Program-made: the position numbers and the translations under genes | Shown here: positions 15,711-23,995 of the stretch, piece by piece | Numbering within the stretch: the first letter of the stretch is position 1 | How the letters are laid out: every line of letters begins with the position of its first letter | Notes under the pieces: model-generated | Databases searched by the model: none | The model's input: only the letters and a program-made list of their open reading frames with translations | Told to the model about the DNA's origin: nothing | Origin: Zoogloea oleivorans | GTDB taxonomy: Bacteria; Pseudomonadota; Gammaproteobacteria; Burkholderiales; Rhodocyclaceae | DNA: 42,911 nucleotides | Assembly (NCBI RefSeq): GCF_008107625.1 | Contig: NZ_SDKK01000009.1 | Location: 1 to 42,911 of the forward strand | Direction of reading: 5' to 3'

Positions 15711-17273
15711 ATGACCAAAATTTTTCCCGGCCTCGCCTTGGCAGCGCTGGCCCTCACGGCCTTCGCCGCCCCCGCCTTGGCCGGCGCACCCGAACTGTTC
15801 ACCCAGCACTGCGCCAGCTGCCACGGGGCCAGCCGCCTGGGCGCCATGGGCCCGGCGCTGCTGCCAGCCAGCCTCGAACGCCTCAAACGCAAGGACGCCG
15901 TCGCCACCATTCGCGATGGCCGCGCCGCCACCCAGATGCCGGCCTTTGGCGCCGTGCTGTCCGCCGCCGACATCGACAGCCTGGCCGAATGGGTTTACTC
16001 GCCGGTCACGCCCGCCCCGAGCTGGAGCGAAGCCGACATTCGTGCCTCCCGCATCGAACCCTTCCCCGCTGGCAGCCTGCCGGACGCCCGCCAGGGCGAC
16101 GTGGCCAAGGCCGATCCGATGAACCTGTTCATCGTTGTTGAAGCGGGCGATCACCACGTCAGCGTGCTCGACGGCGACCGCATGGAGCGCATCTTCCGCT
16201 TCCCGTCCCGCTACGCCCTGCACGGCGGGCCCAAGTTCACGCCGGACGGCCGCTACGTGTTCTTTGCCTCGCGGGATGGCTGGATCAGCAAATTCGACAT
16301 CTGGAACCTGAAAATCGTCGCCGAAGTGCGCGCCGGCATCAACAGCCGCAACGCCGCCGTGTCGAGCGACGGGCGCTACGTGGCAGTGGCCAACTACCTG
16401 CCCGGCAACCTGGTGATCTTCGATGCGGATTTGAAGCTGCTCAAGGTCATCGACGGCCGCAACCTGAAGGGCGATGTCGGCTCACGCATCTCGGCGGTGT
16501 ACGACGCCGCGCCGCGCAAGAGCTTCGTGGTCGGCCTCAAGGATCTGCCGGAAATCTGGGAAGTGTCCTACGACCCGCAGGCCAAGCCCTTCTTCGACGG
16601 CTACGTGCACGACTACAAAATGGGCGAAGCCATCGCCACGCCAGGCTTCCTCAACCCCCGCCGCACCGAACTCGAAGAGCCCCTCGACGACTTCTTCTTC
16701 ACCCAGAGTTACGACAACGTGGTCGGCGCCTCCCGCGAGGGCCGCGGCCGGGTCGTCAATCTGGACGTGCGCCGCCCCATCGCCAGCCTCGATCTGCCCG
16801 GCATGCCCCACCTGGGCTCCGGCATTTCATGGCTGCGCGACGGCCACCGGGTGGTCGCCAGCACCAACCTGAAAGACGCCAGGGTCAGCGTGATCGACAT
16901 GCAGAACTGGCAGACCGTGGCCAGCATCCCGACCCTCGGCCCCGGCTTCTTTTTGCGCAGCCACGAGAAAAGCCCCTACGCCTGGGTCGATTCAATGATG
17001 AGCCCGACGGCCCGCGACACCCTGCAGGTGATCGACAAGCAGAGCCTGCAGGTGGTTGCCCAGGTCCGCCCTGAACCGGGCAAGACCTTCGCCCATGTCG
17101 AGTTCGACCGCTACGGCCGCTACGTGATTGCCAGCCTGATGGAAAAGGACGGTGCCCTGATTTTCCTCGATGCCAACACCTTCAAGGAAATCAAGCGCCT
17201 GCCCGCCAGCAAGCCGATCGGCAAGTACAACCTGTTCAACAAGATCCAGCGCTCGGAAGGCACCAGCCACTGA
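15711..17273 (+). CDS. nirN: Cytochrome c-d1 dehydrogenase NirN (last step of heme d1 synthesis)
   Basis: A 520-residue periplasmic protein. A signal peptide (1-24, ALA end) is followed by a cytochrome c domain with CASCH (C34, C37, H38) and a TQMPAFG segment supplying a likely axial Met. From about 130 to the end lies a cytochrome d1-type beta-propeller with repeated blade motifs (VSVLDG, SVIDM, QVIDK). NirN oxidises dihydro-heme d1 to heme d1 and helps deliver it to NirS. The length is slightly above that of P. aeruginosa NirN, and its position after nirJ supports NirN over NirS or NirF: NirF lacks the c-type heme, and NirS is usually longer. The ATG follows the REP pair directly and has only a weak ribosome binding site. 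No other nir genes lie in the window. Confidence 0.88.
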   Translation: MTKIFPGLALAALALTAFAAPALAGAPELFTQHCASCHGASRLGAMGPALLPASLERLKRKDAVATIRDGRAATQMPAFGAVLSAADIDSLAEWVYSPVTPAPSWSEADIRASRIEPFPAGSLPDARQGDVAKADPMNLFIVVEAGDHHVSVLDGDRMERIFRFPSRYALHGGPKFTPDGRYVFFASRDGWISKFDIWNLKIVAEVRAGINSRNAAVSSDGRYVAVANYLPGNLVIFDADLKLLKVIDGRNLKGDVGSRISAVYDAAPRKSFVVGLKDLPEIWEVSYDPQAKPFFDGYVHDYKMGEAIATPGFLNPRRTELEEPLDDFFFTQSYDNVVGASREGRGRVVNLDVRRPIASLDLPGMPHLGSGISWLRDGHRVVASTNLKDARVSVIDMQNWQTVASIPTLGPGFFLRSHEKSPYAWVDSMMSPTARDTLQVIDKQSLQVVAQVRPEPGKTFAHVEFDRYGRYVIASLMEKDGALIFLDANTFKEIKRLPASKPIGKYNLFNKIQRSEGTSH

Positions 17274-17286
17274 ACGAAATCCGGGT

Positions 17287-17841
17287 TCAGCAGCCCAGGC
17301 TGAAACGCTTGTCGGAGGCACTCAGGCGGCGTGCCTTTTGCATTTCGATGTAGGCCGGCCCCTGAGGCTGGCGCAGGTGGGCGTCGATCTGGTCGATCAA
17401 GTACATCAAGGCCCGGCATTCGGCATCCTTGTCCGATTCGGCGTCGGAACGGGGCGTCGCCGAGCGGGGAGCCGCCTCCGATGAAACCGGCGACCGGCTG
17501 GCAACCAGACGGCGATACTGTTCGGCGTAACTGGCCGTGGGCGTACCGGGCGGCGGCGTGCGCAGATCGATGATCTCCTGGCGCTCACCGGCAGCACAGG
17601 GCAGATCCGAAAAAGTCTGGCTACCTCCGCCCGTGCAACGGTAAGCCTGATCGGGGCCGGCAAAAACAGGCTGACGAACTGCCGACGCTGGCACCGGAAG
17701 CCGAGGCGGCGCCACTCCCGGCTCGGGAGCGGCCGGAGGCGGAAGGTCATTACCCGCGGTTGGTGTCCGATACTGCTCCGACCAATAGGCGATTGCCCCC
17801 GTCAGCAAAAGGGCCGCCAGGAGCACGGAGCCTTCCTTCAT
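17287..17841 (-). CDS. Membrane-anchored DUF4124-like protein
   Basis: A 184-residue protein of unknown function. One N-terminal membrane segment (residues 4-20) is followed by a Pro-rich linker (30-62), then YRCTGGGSQTFSDLPCA (67-83), which resembles DUF4124 with a Cys pair. After a Ser/Arg-rich stretch, the C-terminal part (from about 140) has Cys-Arg-Ala-Leu and ends in SLGC. Its start (MKEGS, then LLL and AIAYWS) and its C-terminal part match the next gene at 17869-18207, so the two are paralogs. Its stop lies 13 nt from the end of nirN (convergent). Confidence 0.7.
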   Translation of the reverse strand: MKEGSVLLAALLLTGAIAYWSEQYRTPTAGNDLPPPAAPEPGVAPPRLPVPASAVRQPVFAGPDQAYRCTGGGSQTFSDLPCAAGERQEIIDLRTPPPGTPTASYAEQYRRLVASRSPVSSEAAPRSATPRSDAESDKDAECRALMYLIDQIDAHLRQPQGPAYIEMQKARRLSASDKRFSLGC

Positions 17842-17868
17842 GCGCGGACGCCCCTGCTCTGCCGGGAC

Positions 17869-18207
17869 TCAGCAGCCAAGCGCCATGCGCTTTTCAACAT
17901 ACATCCGCCGCCGCGCGGCCAGTTGTTCGATGGCCGCCGGAGACTGGGGGCTCAGCAGGGCGGCATCAACGCCGAGAATGACCTCCTGCAACTCCTCGCA
18001 CAGGGCGACCCTGGCGGCACCGTCGACACTGCCTGCCACCTCCAGGTGTTCGGCAGGTGCCGAGGGCGGACGGGCGGCGCTGGGCGGGAAGACAGGCTCG
18101 GCGACCGGCGGCCGGGCACCCCAGCCACGCAGCCGGTAATGGTCGGACCAATAAGCGATCCCGACCGCCAGCAGCAGGGCAACGAGGAGGGCGGAACCTT
18201 CCTTCAC
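17869..18207 (-). CDS. Small membrane-anchored protein, paralog of the gene at 17287-17841
   Basis: A 112-residue protein of unknown function. It has the same N-terminal anchor as its neighbour (MKEGSALLVALLL, then GIAYWSDHYR), a Pro/Ala linker, and a C-terminal helix region with one Cys at about 79, LSPQSPAAI and the end MALGC. It lacks the DUF4124-like Cys-pair segment of its paralog. The two genes are 27 nt apart in the same direction and are probably co-transcribed. Both should be anchored in the inner membrane with the rest in the periplasm. Confidence 0.65.
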   Translation of the reverse strand: MKEGSALLVALLLAVGIAYWSDHYRLRGWGARPPVAEPVFPPSAARPPSAPAEHLEVAGSVDGAARVALCEELQEVILGVDAALLSPQSPAAIEQLAARRRMYVEKRMALGC

Positions 18208-18294
18208 GGTTTGATCTCGGTTGGCATGGGGCGGAATTTATCATCCGGCTCCCCGGAATGGGTGCGATCCCCGACACGATGGCGGCAAGATGGC

Positions 18295-18308
18295 TTGAGC
18301 GGCATCAA
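18295..18308 (+). promoter_or_regulatory. FNR/DNR-type box upstream of the DUF2249 gene
   Basis: TTGAGCGGCATCAA matches TTGAT-N4-ATCAA at 9 of the 10 fixed positions. Its centre is about 69 bp before the ATG at 18371, so a class II site at -41.5 would put the transcript start near 18343. The DNR-like regulator encoded at 18630-19322 has the recognition-helix pattern ETLSR (FNR has ETISR), which fits binding to TTGAT half-sites. Confidence 0.72.
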
Positions 18309-18370
18309 GGTTCAGGCCGCCGGGTCGGGCCACTCTGTCGTGCCCAACCCATTCTGCAGCGAGCCCCGAA

Positions 18371-18610
18371 ATGTCCGAAGCCCCTACCCCCGTGATTGTC
18401 GACGCCCGCGGCTTGATGCCGCCGGAGCCGCTCAACCTGACCCTCGAAGCGCTCGACACGATGCCGCCGGACGGCGAAGTGCTCCTGCTGATCTACCGGG
18501 AACCGACACCGCTGTACGACATCCTGCGGCGCAACGGCTACACCCATCGCACGGAGACCAACAGCGATGGCGAATTCGTCATCCACATCCGCCACGCGGC
18601 AGCCGCCTAG
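18371..18610 (+). CDS. DUF2249 domain protein
   Basis: A 79-residue cytoplasmic protein that is almost entirely a DUF2249 domain: the VDARGLMPPEPLNLTLEALD opening, a GEVLLLIYREPTPLYDILR middle and an RNGY turn before the last strand. These small TusA/SirA-like domains are common next to genes for nitric oxide and nitrogen-oxide respiration in proteobacteria, but their biochemical role is not settled. The FNR/DNR box about 63 nt upstream suggests induction at low oxygen or by NO (inference). It converges on the regulator gene with a 19-nt gap. Confidence 0.82.
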   Translation: MSEAPTPVIVDARGLMPPEPLNLTLEALDTMPPDGEVLLLIYREPTPLYDILRRNGYTHRTETNSDGEFVIHIRHAAAA

Positions 18611-18626
18611 GCCGCTGCCCGGCGGC
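18611..18626. terminator. Short hairpin between convergent genes
   Basis: GCCGC-TGCCCG-GCGGC followed by ATTT lies in the 19-nt gap between the DUF2249 gene and the convergent regulator gene. A 5-bp GC stem is short, and only three Ts follow, so this is a weak candidate for a two-way terminator. Confidence 0.3.
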
Positions 18627-18629
18627 ATT

Positions 18630-19322
18630 TCAGTCGTGTTCGGCGAGGCGGGCCGCGTCGTGGATAAGAATGTGCTTGCCCTGCACCGAGATGAGGCCGG
18701 CGTCGGACAGTTCGTGGAAGATCCGCGACAGGGTTTCCGGCGTCAGGCTCAGGCGCGAGGCAATGACCTGCTTGCTGGTCGGCAGCTCGACGGCGTGCTC
18801 GCCCTTGGCCGCGCAGGGCACGCTTTCGGCCAGTTGCAGCAGGTAACCGATGACCCGCTGGGTAGACGAGCGCAGCGCGTAGGATTCCACGTCCCGCACC
18901 ATGGTGTGCAGGCGGATCGACATGCCCGCCAGCAGCTTGCGGGCAAAGCGCGGGTCCTGCTCGATCTGGCCAAACACCGCCGCCGAACCGATGTGCAGCA
19001 CCAGCGTATCGGCCAGCGCATCGCCCAGCACCGGATAGGGCTGGTCGAGGAACATCACCGCCTCGCCGAAGCTCTGCAGCGGGCCGAGGATTTCGACCAC
19101 CTTCTCATTGCCCTGGGCCGAAGTGAAGGCCAGCTTGATCTGGCCCCACACAACCAGGAAAAAACCCTTCGGCTGGTCGCCCCGCTGGAACAGGCGATCC
19201 CCCTTCTGCAGGCGGCGTTCCCGGGTGGCGGCGGCCATCACGGCCAGATCCTCCGGGGACAGGGCACTGAACAGGGGCATGCGGCTCAACAGGCCGGGGA
19301 TATCGATCTTCTCGGTGGACAT
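18630..19322 (-). CDS. dnr: Crp/Fnr family regulator, DNR/NnrR type
   Basis: A 230-residue regulator. Residues about 12-125 form the cyclic-nucleotide-binding-like sensor fold (GDRLFQRGD, FGE at the usual places), followed by the dimerisation helix (about 130-165) and a winged HTH (about 178-225) with the recognition helix TPETLSRIF. E, S and R are spaced as in FNR (ETISR), which contact TTGAT. There is only one Cys (about 170), so the [4Fe-4S] ligands of FNR are missing. This fits the heme-dependent NO sensor DNR or NnrR. It lies divergent to nnrS and convergent to the DUF2249 gene, so it is very likely the local nitrogen-oxide regulator. The effector is inferred from context. Confidence 0.84.
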   Translation of the reverse strand: MSTEKIDIPGLLSRMPLFSALSPEDLAVMAAATRERRLQKGDRLFQRGDQPKGFFLVVWGQIKLAFTSAQGNEKVVEILGPLQSFGEAVMFLDQPYPVLGDALADTLVLHIGSAAVFGQIEQDPRFARKLLAGMSIRLHTMVRDVESYALRSSTQRVIGYLLQLAESVPCAAKGEHAVELPTSKQVIASRLSLTPETLSRIFHELSDAGLISVQGKHILIHDAARLAEHD

Positions 19323-19414
19323 GGCGCTAACTCTCTACTCGGGCGAAGTGCCGCAAGAGGATTCTAACCCTCCCAGCACGCCCTGCACCCTTCACGAAAG
19401 CTTCGTACCCATTT

Positions 19415-20689
19415 ATGGTTAAGCCCGCCCCGATCCAGCTCAAGCAGGCCCCGGCCAGCCCGCCGCCCGCCAACACGCCGCCGCCCTCCCGCGTCGCAAT
19501 CCTCTTTGCCGCCCCCCACCGGCCGATGTTCCTGGCCGGCGCAGTGCAGACTGTGCTGACCTTCATCCCGTGGCTGTGGGAACTCCTCGCCCGTACCGGC
19601 CTGGTGGCGGGGCCGGCGTGGCCGTGGCCACCCGGCTGGGTGCATGGTCTGTGGGCGGCCTACGGGATCTTTCCGTTCTTCGTGTTCGGCTTCCTGCTGA
19701 CCGCCATGCCGCGCTGGCAGGGCTTGCCGGACACCCCGGGCGAGGCGGCACGGCGGCCCTGGCTGCTGCTGGTCAGCGGCTGGCTGGTTTTCGATATCGG
19801 ACTGTTGATCACCCATCCGGCGCTGCGCATTGGCGGCCTGGCACTGGTGCTGACCGGCTGGCTGCTGGCCCTGCGCCTGCTGCATCCGGTGGCCTTCAAA
19901 CCCGGCGGCGGACGCCAGCATCCGGCCACCGCCTGGCTGGCGCTCGCCGCCGGGGCGCTGGGGCTCATCGCCTGGCTGGGCTTTGCCGTGATCGACGACC
20001 CACGACTGGCCCGGATCGGCATCGCCATCGGCCTGTGGTGGCTGCTCGCGCCGCTCTTCATGGTGGTCAGCCACCGCATGATTCCGTTCTTCTCGGCCTC
20101 GGCGCTGCCCAAGTACGAGCCCGTACGACCCGACTGGGCGCTGTATGTGCTGGTCGGCGCCAGCGTCGTGCACGGCCTGCTGGCCAGCGCAGATCTCGCT
20201 GCATGGACCTGGCCGACCGATCTGGCCGCCGCCGGCACCGCCTTCTGGCTGAGCTGGAAGTGGCAGTTCCGGCGCAGCTTTGCCGTGCGCCTGCTGGCCA
20301 TGCTGCACATCGGCTTCCTGTGGCTGGGCATCGCCTGGCTGCTCGCCGGGGTGCAGGGCCTGCTGCATGCGGTCGGTGTCGCCACCCTCGGCCTGGCCCC
20401 GCTGCATGCCATGTCGGTGGGCTTCTTTGCCACCATGACACTGGCGATGGTGTCGCGCGTCACCCTCGGCCACTCGGGCCGCCCGCTGGTGGCCGACAGC
20501 CTTACCTGGCGCCTGGCCCTCGGCCTGCACGCGGTGGCAGCCCTGCGCGTACTGGCCGACATCGTACCGGTCGGCCATGCGTTGCTGCTGGTCATCGCCG
20601 GTACCGGCTGGCTGGCGGTTTTCCTGCCATGGGCAACAAGGCTCGTTCCTGTCTACCTGTCACGCCGGGCCGACGGCCGGCCGGGCTGA
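19415..20689 (+). CDS. nnrS: NnrS family heme-copper membrane protein
   Basis: A 424-residue protein with about 12 membrane segments. Hallmarks are the N-terminal PHRPMFLAG, the FGFLLTAMPRWQGLP loop, VVSHRMIPFF and the late MSRVTLGHSGR-type motif (here VSRVTLGHSGRPL). These are typical of NnrS, an inner-membrane heme protein linked to relief of nitrosative stress in denitrifiers. The first about 30 residues are a Pro-rich extension, so a later start is possible, but no better ribosome binding site is visible. It is divergent from the DNR-like gene across 92 bp. No FNR/DNR box was found in that gap. Confidence 0.9.
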   Translation: MVKPAPIQLKQAPASPPPANTPPPSRVAILFAAPHRPMFLAGAVQTVLTFIPWLWELLARTGLVAGPAWPWPPGWVHGLWAAYGIFPFFVFGFLLTAMPRWQGLPDTPGEAARRPWLLLVSGWLVFDIGLLITHPALRIGGLALVLTGWLLALRLLHPVAFKPGGGRQHPATAWLALAAGALGLIAWLGFAVIDDPRLARIGIAIGLWWLLAPLFMVVSHRMIPFFSASALPKYEPVRPDWALYVLVGASVVHGLLASADLAAWTWPTDLAAAGTAFWLSWKWQFRRSFAVRLLAMLHIGFLWLGIAWLLAGVQGLLHAVGVATLGLAPLHAMSVGFFATMTLAMVSRVTLGHSGRPLVADSLTWRLALGLHAVAALRVLADIVPVGHALLLVIAGTGWLAVFLPWATRLVPVYLSRRADGRPG

Positions 20690-20819
20690 AATCAGGAAAT
20701 ATGCCCGCATCGAGGTGCATTTGCTGGCCATAAGCACAATGAATTGGGACTTCCTGCCTTGGTAAGTGCAGACCTCCCGAAGCATCATCGCGGAAAACCG
20801 AATTTGCCCACGTGCCACG

Positions 20820-23800
20820 ATGAAGCGAGATCGCACAAATATGGAATCCTCGAACAAGCCGGCTCACCGACTGTCGCCGGAATGCTCCCTGTTCGAAGCC
20901 CTCTCGTGCCTGCTCACCCAGGGGCTGCCGTTCATCCCGGTGGGCGAGGACGGCCCCGATCAACGCTTCCTCAGCACGACGGCACTGGTCAAGGCCTGGC
21001 AGGCCGGCATGCCCGGCGAGACACCGGTGTCCAGCCTCGAACTGGCCAGCGCCACCGATCTACCATCTGAAACGCCGGGCGCCGACAGCCTGATCAACGG
21101 CCTGCCCATGCTGCTGTGGCTGAAGGATCGGGGCGGACGCTTCCTGATCGTCAATCGCGGCTTCGCGGAGTCCTGCGGCCAGACTTCGCCCCAGGCCCTG
21201 ATCGGCAAGACCGACCTGGATCTGTGGCCCCAGGAGCTGGCCGAGGCCTACCGGGCCGAAGACGCCGAAGTCATCGCCACCGGCCGGCCACGCACACGCA
21301 TCGAACAGATCGCCGATCGTGGCACACCCACCTGGTTCGAAACCTTCAAGGCCCCGGTACGCAGTAGCGACGGGCAAATCGTCGGCACCCTCGGCTTCGC
21401 CTGCGACATCAGCGAACGGATGCGCCAGCAGGCGGCCGCCCAGCACAGTCAGAAACAGCTGGCCTACGTGCTGGCCACCATCGGCGAAGGCGTGTGGGAC
21501 TGGGACCTGGCCACCGACCAGGTCACCCACAACCCGCGCTGGTGCCAGATGCTCGGCCTCGACGAGCAGAACCTGAACCACCCGGCCGAAGACTTCCTGA
21601 CCCTCGTTCATGACGACGATCGCAACGCAAGGGCCACAGCGATCAACACCTGCCTTGGTGGTGCTGGCAGCTACCGTGCCGAATACCGCCTCCGCCATGC
21701 CGACGGCCACTACCTGTGGATACGCGACCAGGGCAACGTGGTCGAATATGGCGAACACGGCCAACCGCTGCGCATGGTCGGCAGCATCGCCGACATCCAT
21801 GCAGCCCGCAGCACCGCCCTCGCCCTGCAGGAAAGCCAGACGCGCTACCAGCAGGTTTTCGACAACGTGCGCGAGGTGATCTTCCAGACCGATCCCCTGG
21901 GACACTGGGAGCTGCTCAACCCGGCGTGGACCGACATCACCGGATTTTCGGTTGACGCATCTCTCGGCCGCAGCTTCGGCGACTACCTTCACCCGGACGA
22001 CCGCGCCTCCAAGTACCGTGCCTTCAAGCCTCTCATCGCCCGCACTCGCGACCACTGCAGCGCCACGCTGCGCCTGCTGTGCCAGGATGGCAGCTACCGC
22101 TGGGTGGACATCTTTATCCGCGCACTGCTCGACAAGAACGGCGAACTGACCGGCACCTCCGGCACCCTCAACGACGTCACCACCCGGGTCGCTGCCGAAA
22201 ACTACCTGAGCCTCACCGCCAGCGTGTTCCGCCACGCCCACGAGAGCATCATCATCACCGATCCGGATGCCTGCATCCTCGAAGTGAACGACAGCTTCTG
22301 TGCGCTGACCGGCTACACCCGCGACGAAGTCATCGGCCAGAACTCCCGCCTGCTGCGTTCTGGGCGGCAGGACGCCCAGTTCTACACCCAGATGTGGGCC
22401 GAGCTTCAGACCAAAGGCGTCTGGCAGGGCGAAACCTGGAACCTCAAGAAGAACGGCGAAATCTACGCCCAGCTCGGCAACATCTCCGCGGTACGCAACG
22501 AAGCCGGCCAGACCACCCACTACGTCGGGCTGTTTTCCGACATCACGGGGCTCAAGGAAAGCCAGCGCCACCTGGAGCACATGGCCTACCACGACGCACT
22601 GACCCAGTTGCCCAACCGCAGCCTGCTCGCCGACCGCATGAGCATGGCCATCGCCCAGGCCGAGCGCAACGGTACGCTGGCCGCCGTCGCCTACCTCGAC
22701 CTCGACGGCTTCAAGCCGGTGAACGACACCCACGGCCACGCGGTAGGCGATCTGTTGCTGGTCGAAATGGCACGCCGCCTGCAGGCCTCCACGCGGGCCG
22801 GCGACACCGTCGCGCGGCTCGGCGGCGACGAGTTCGCCCTGATTTACAACGGCCTTGAACACAGCGACGAGTGCGATCAGGTTTTCGAGCGCCTGCGCGC
22901 CAGCATTGCCGAACCGGTGCGTATCGACGACCGTGAAATCCGCGTCACCGCCAGCATCGGCATCACCCTGTGCCCCCTCGACGGCGCCGACCCGGAAACC
23001 CTGCTGCGCCATGCCGACCAGGCCATGTACCTGGCCAAAAAAGCCGGTCGCAACCGCTTCCACCTCTTCAACCCGGAACGCGACCGCCAGTTGCGCGCCC
23101 ACCGCGACGCCCAGAGCCGGATCGAATCGGCGCTCTACGACGGCGAGCTGGAGTTGCACTACCAGCCCAAGATGGACACCCGCCTGAACAGCCTGATCGG
23201 CGTCGAAGCGCTGATCCGCTGGAAGCACCCGACCCTCGGCCTGCGCCTGCCGGGCGACTTCCTGCCGATGCTCAGCGAATCGCGCTTCGAGATCGAACTC
23301 GGCAACTGGATTCTCGCCACCGCCGTGGCCCAGCTCGACACCTGGCGCGCTGCCGGCTTCGGCACCGCCATGAGCGTCAACATCGCGGCGCGCCATCTGG
23401 CCCACCCGGACTTCGTCCCCCACCTGCGCAGTGTGCTGACCGCCCACCCGGATCTCGACCCGGGCCTGCTGCAGCTCGAAGTGCTCGAAACCGCCACCCT
23501 CGGTGACATCAAGCGCATCGCCAGCATCATGGCCGCCTGCAACGCGCTGGGCGTCAGCTTTGCCATCGACGATTTCGGCATCGGCCACGGGGCCGTCAAC
23601 AGCCTGCGCAGCCTGCCGGTGCGGAGCATCAAGATCGACCGCTCCTTCATCCATAACATGCTCGACGACGACGACGACCTGGCCACCGTGCAAAGCGTCA
23701 TCGGCCTGGCCACGGCCTTCCACCGGGAAGTCATCGCCGAAGGCGTCGAAACGCCGCGCCACCGCCAGGCCCTGCTCAAGCTGGGCTGCCACCTGGCCCA

Positions 23801-23876
23801 GGGCCACGGCATCGCCCGCCCCATGTCGGCCGCCCACATGCAGGTGTGGATGCAGAAACACCCACCCCGCCACTAG
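20820..23876 (+). CDS. PAS-GGDEF-EAL protein (c-di-GMP turnover)
   Basis: About 1018 residues. An N-terminal segment of about 85 residues with no clear family is followed by four PAS/PAC-type domains (about 85-200, 205-335, 340-460, 465-580), then GGDEF (about 590-755) and EAL (about 765-1015). The GGDEF domain has an intact RLGGDEF and an I-site RAGD upstream. The EAL domain keeps EALIRW, the Asn of SVNIA, the DDFGIG loop, KIDRSFI and AEGVET, so phosphodiesterase activity is plausible. No membrane segment is seen, so it should be a cytoplasmic sensor. Start choice is uncertain: GTG 20766, ATG 20820 and ATG 20841 are in frame and none has a good ribosome binding site. Its signal may relate to the flanking nitrogen-oxide genes (inference only). 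Confidence 0.88.
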   Translation: MKRDRTNMESSNKPAHRLSPECSLFEALSCLLTQGLPFIPVGEDGPDQRFLSTTALVKAWQAGMPGETPVSSLELASATDLPSETPGADSLINGLPMLLWLKDRGGRFLIVNRGFAESCGQTSPQALIGKTDLDLWPQELAEAYRAEDAEVIATGRPRTRIEQIADRGTPTWFETFKAPVRSSDGQIVGTLGFACDISERMRQQAAAQHSQKQLAYVLATIGEGVWDWDLATDQVTHNPRWCQMLGLDEQNLNHPAEDFLTLVHDDDRNARATAINTCLGGAGSYRAEYRLRHADGHYLWIRDQGNVVEYGEHGQPLRMVGSIADIHAARSTALALQESQTRYQQVFDNVREVIFQTDPLGHWELLNPAWTDITGFSVDASLGRSFGDYLHPDDRASKYRAFKPLIARTRDHCSATLRLLCQDGSYRWVDIFIRALLDKNGELTGTSGTLNDVTTRVAAENYLSLTASVFRHAHESIIITDPDACILEVNDSFCALTGYTRDEVIGQNSRLLRSGRQDAQFYTQMWAELQTKGVWQGETWNLKKNGEIYAQLGNISAVRNEAGQTTHYVGLFSDITGLKESQRHLEHMAYHDALTQLPNRSLLADRMSMAIAQAERNGTLAAVAYLDLDGFKPVNDTHGHAVGDLLLVEMARRLQASTRAGDTVARLGGDEFALIYNGLEHSDECDQVFERLRASIAEPVRIDDREIRVTASIGITLCPLDGADPETLLRHADQAMYLAKKAGRNRFHLFNPERDRQLRAHRDAQSRIESALYDGELELHYQPKMDTRLNSLIGVEALIRWKHPTLGLRLPGDFLPMLSESRFEIELGNWILATAVAQLDTWRAAGFGTAMSVNIAARHLAHPDFVPHLRSVLTAHPDLDPGLLQLEVLETATLGDIKRIASIMAACNALGVSFAIDDFGIGHGAVNSLRSLPVRSIKIDRSFIHNMLDDDDDLATVQSVIGLATAFHREVIAEGVETPRHRQALLKLGCHLAQGHGIARPMSAAHMQVWMQKHPPRH

Positions 23877-23880
23877 GCGT

Positions 23881-23900
23881 CGGGACCCTTCCCGGTCCCG
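23881..23900 (+). terminator. GC-rich hairpin after the PAS-GGDEF-EAL gene
   Basis: CGGGACC-CTTCCC-GGTCCCG forms a perfect 7-bp stem 5 nt after the stop codon. No T-run follows, so it could be a weak terminator or an mRNA-stabilising hairpin. Confidence 0.4.
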
Positions 23901-23995
23901 CAGTGCACTATTCCAGCCCGATTTCGTGCGACCATGCGCAACGCGAGCCTGCCTGAAGGCGCCTCGCGCTCCCTGCCACAACCGCACAATCGAAC

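Noticed and set aside
15711-17273. Cytochrome cd1 nitrite reductase NirS
   Set aside because: Shorter than typical NirS, directly after nirJ, and the overall pattern fits NirN better. A full alignment would settle it.
19364-20578. Open frame of 404 codons antisense to nnrS
   Set aside because: Composition dominated by Gln, Gly, Ala and His, typical of a shadow frame.
21060-23987. Very long open frame (975 codons) on the minus strand
   Set aside because: It is antisense to the PAS-GGDEF-EAL gene, made open by GC-rich third-position bias. It shows no domain, while the plus strand has clear motifs.
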